A DNA stretch of 64,000 nt from M3 sp045133615 (lineage in GTDB: Bacteria; Bacteroidota; Bacteroidia; Bacteroidales; Muribaculaceae), in contig JBGUUQ010000028.1 in assembly GCA_045133615.1 (NCBI GenBank), positions 1-64,000 on the forward strand. Direction: 5' to 3'. This document shows positions 62,244 to 64,000 of this stretch, in pieces. The notes beneath the pieces are model-generated. The model had not been told where the DNA came from. It saw only the letters and a program-made list of their open reading frames with translations, and ran no database searches. A program made the translations under genes and the position numbers. Every line of letters begins with the position of its first letter. The first letter of the stretch is position 1.

Positions 62244-63563
62244 ATGGATAGAAGAAATTTTCTAAAAAGTTCAATTCTCGGAGTCGGAGCAACGAGTCTT
62301 ATGTCAATACCGGGGTTGAAAGCGATAGCTTCCAATGATTCAAAAATCGTTGATGGCTCATCGCGTCTCGATGCCTTAGATTGGGTTAACGAGCCACCAC
62401 GTCGCACTCCCGTTATTGCAAATGCCGACGTTGTTGTGCTTGGCGGAGGACCGGCAGGAGTCGCCGCTGCCGTCAGTGCAGCTCGCGGAGGAGTAAGCGT
62501 GATTCTCCTTGAACGATATACCTTCCTCGGCGGGCTTTGGACCGGCGGACTTGTGCTTCCTTGTCTCAATACACATGGATGTGCCGACACCAAAGAGTGG
62601 ACAAAAGTAATATTCGGATTTTGTCAAGACATCTACGACCGGCTTTTCGCCATGGATATGGTAGTCAATCCTCTTGCTCCTACGGTAGATCCGGAAGCAT
62701 GCAAATACGTTCTCGAACAAATGTGCCTTGAAACCGGAGTGCAGATTATCTACCACAGCTGGGCCGGCGGAGCAATTATGTCGGGCGACCGAATAGACTC
62801 CATACTCATTGAGACTAAAAGCGGACGCGTAGCTATAAAGAGCAAAATGTTTGTCGACGCCAGTGGCGATGGCGACCTATTCGCATGGGCAGGCCAAGAC
62901 CACTACGAGATAAAACACCATATTGGAGCAATGTATCGTATAGGGGGCGTCCCCGAAGATATGCCGGCAGGTACCCGCACACCAATCTCAGGTGTACGAA
63001 ATATGCATATCCATGGCTTTGACAATCAAGATGGACTCGATGTACTCAACCTTTCTCGCATACAAACCGATTTGCGTAAAATGATGTGGGAACGGACTCA
63101 GAAACTTCGTGAACGCGAGGGAGGCGATGGCATCTACCTTCTTGAGGTGCCACCACAAATCGGAGTAAGAGCTACTCGCGTACTCAACGCCGTTGCCAAC
63201 GTTACCCTTGAGGACTCCATGCACTACCGCAAATACGACGACTCTATCGGCATGAGCGGCGGAAGCACCCCAATCATGTATAAAGGTCAGCAAATCAAGA
63301 CAAAAGATCGTCCCACATGGCAAATTCCATATTCGGCACTAATCCCAAAAGGCTGCCCCAACCTCATCGTTGGCGGACGCTGTTTCGGCTATGACAGCGG
63401 ACTTGTTTATGATGCTCGCGAAATCGGCACTTGCCTTGTCACCGGACAAGCCGCAGGCACAGCAGCTGCTCTCGCCCTCAATTCTCGCCGTAGTGTACAA
63501 GAAGTAGACATCCCCAAACTCCGCACTGCGTTACTCGAACAACGCGCAAAACTCGAACTTTAA
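62244..63563 (+). CDS. Tat-signal FAD-dependent oxidoreductase
   Basis: A 439-residue protein with a twin-arginine leader (MDRRNFLKSSILGVGATS), so it is exported folded with FAD. The dinucleotide fold has VVVLGGGPAGVAAAVSAARG and LLERYTFLGGLWTGG, a variant typical of FAD_oxidored proteins found in glycan loci. The C terminus has CLVTGQAAGTAAALALNSRR. The substrate is unknown; family members are associated with sugar or polyol metabolism in Bacteroidetes. The ATG at 62244 begins the twin-arginine leader. It is the last gene of the locus, 83 nt after GH43. Confidence 0.88.
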   Translation: MDRRNFLKSSILGVGATSLMSIPGLKAIASNDSKIVDGSSRLDALDWVNEPPRRTPVIANADVVVLGGGPAGVAAAVSAARGGVSVILLERYTFLGGLWTGGLVLPCLNTHGCADTKEWTKVIFGFCQDIYDRLFAMDMVVNPLAPTVDPEACKYVLEQMCLETGVQIIYHSWAGGAIMSGDRIDSILIETKSGRVAIKSKMFVDASGDGDLFAWAGQDHYEIKHHIGAMYRIGGVPEDMPAGTRTPISGVRNMHIHGFDNQDGLDVLNLSRIQTDLRKMMWERTQKLREREGGDGIYLLEVPPQIGVRATRVLNAVANVTLEDSMHYRKYDDSIGMSGGSTPIMYKGQQIKTKDRPTWQIPYSALIPKGCPNLIVGGRCFGYDSGLVYDAREIGTCLVTGQAAGTAAALALNSRRSVQEVDIPKLRTALLEQRAKLEL

Positions 63564-63566
63564 ATC

Positions 63567-63908
63567 TCAAACTGCTCCGCGGCCGAGAATATCAAACGTT
63601 TCCACATGGATTTCCGTGATGCTGCGTTTGATTGTGTTACGATCTTCCCAGATTCGGGTGCGTAGTTTCCCCTCGATATAGAGCATTGTGCCCTTTCTGA
63701 TATATTTTTCGGCAAATTCGGCTTGTTTGCCCCACATCACTATGTTGTGCCATTCCGTTCGTTCGGGGATGGTAGTTCCGGCGGCAGTCGTACGTGGCCG
63801 CTCGGTGGTGGCAAGCGAAAATTCAGCAACAGGCATCCCGTCGACATAACGTATCGACGGGTCTTTGCCTGCGTTGCCTATGAGTATGACTTTGTTTACC
63901 GATGCCAT
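63567..63908 (-). CDS. ssb: Single-stranded DNA-binding protein, short form
   Basis: A 113-residue SSB consisting of the OB fold only: MASVNKVILIGNAGKDPSIR, AEFSLATTERPRT, TEWHNIVMWGKQAEFAEKYI and GTMLYIEGKLRTRIWED. It protects single-stranded DNA in replication and repair. It ends VETFDILGRGAV, without the acidic tip that recruits partner proteins in many SSBs. It converges with the FAD oxidoreductase gene, 3 nt apart. Length is short versus about 150 residues for typical chromosomal SSB. Confidence 0.92.
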   Translation of the reverse strand: MASVNKVILIGNAGKDPSIRYVDGMPVAEFSLATTERPRTTAAGTTIPERTEWHNIVMWGKQAEFAEKYIRKGTMLYIEGKLRTRIWEDRNTIKRSITEIHVETFDILGRGAV

Positions 63909-63932
63909 ATAGAGAAGAGAGCGATTTTATTG

Positions 63933-64000
63933 TTATTTAGAGGCTTTCAGACCCTCTATTACCGCGGTAGTGAAACCATTGGCTTCCATTGCATTGAGGC
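63933..64000 (-). CDS. C-terminal end of an unidentified protein (cut by window edge)
   Basis: The last 21 codons read LNAMEANGFTTAVIEGLKAS then Lys and TAA (stop complement at 63933-63935). The gene runs beyond the window in the same direction as ssb, 24 nt upstream of it. Too little is visible for identification. Confidence 0.5.
   Translation of the reverse strand, partial: LNAMEANGFTTAVIEGLKASK

Overview
The window looks like chromosomal DNA of a gut-type Bacteroidales, most likely a Muribaculaceae-like organism. The evidence is the Bacteroidetes -33 TTTG / -7 TAnnTTTG promoters, a SusC/SusD pair with a hybrid two-component regulator (HTCS), surface lipoproteins with acidic residues after the lipid cysteine, a MurF-alanine racemase fusion, GSCFA, DUF5683 and DUF2027-Smr proteins. 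The family-level placement is inference. I saw no rRNA, tRNA, CRISPR array, insertion sequence or prophage.

Region 1 (1-16.9 kb), mostly housekeeping. A truncated BspA-like leucine-rich-repeat protein sits on the minus strand. Its roughly 320-nt leader carries a striking long nested inverted-repeat structure (787-1004). An OPT-family transporter, a MATE exporter, a 54-residue rubredoxin and a Cthe_2159-like lipoprotein follow on the plus strand. Next is a cell-envelope operon (PorE/OmpA-like lipoprotein, GSCFA protein, MurF-Alr) ending in xanthine phosphoribosyltransferase. Convergent to it is a minus-strand run of pheS, nth, a TRIC/UPF0126 channel, gtrA-like and queA.

Region 2 (17-28.5 kb), a glycerol-phosphate module. 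glpA-glpB-glpC, two tandem GlpT/UhpT-type antiporters, a HAD-IIA phosphatase, an outer-membrane porin and a secreted beta-propeller protein lie in one direction. They are transcribed divergently from a DeoR/GlpR-type repressor. Near-consensus promoters face away from each other in the 351-nt divergent region, which also holds four TTTTGAAA-type boxes. The set plausibly takes a phosphorylated glycerol compound from the outer membrane to DHAP, with electrons leaving through GlpC.

Region 3 (28.5-36.8 kb). tilS is followed by an oppositely oriented small XRE-like regulator. Then comes the minus-strand group parA-parB-DUF5683-mltD(LysM)-DUF2027/Smr-EFR1 ferredoxin. A cluster of TAACTC/GAGTTA sites lies just upstream of parA.

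Region 4 (36.8-63.6 kb), a polysaccharide utilisation locus that I read as acting on arabinan or another arabinose-containing pectin side chain. It contains a GH2 enzyme, an ELWxxDGT-repeat protein, SusC, SusD, a SusE-position lipoprotein, three tandem GH93-like secreted enzymes each with a CBM9-like domain and a C-terminal sorting-like tail, an HTCS, aldose 1-epimerase, a GH43 enzyme whose catalytic propeller is interrupted by a jelly-roll-like insertion, a compact GH43 lipoprotein and a Tat-signal FAD-dependent oxidoreductase. Strong hairpins or intrinsic terminators separate nearly every module. The HTCS upstream region carries an unusual pair of palindromes and a direct repeat. The window ends with an ssb gene lacking the usual acidic tip and the last codons of an unidentified gene.
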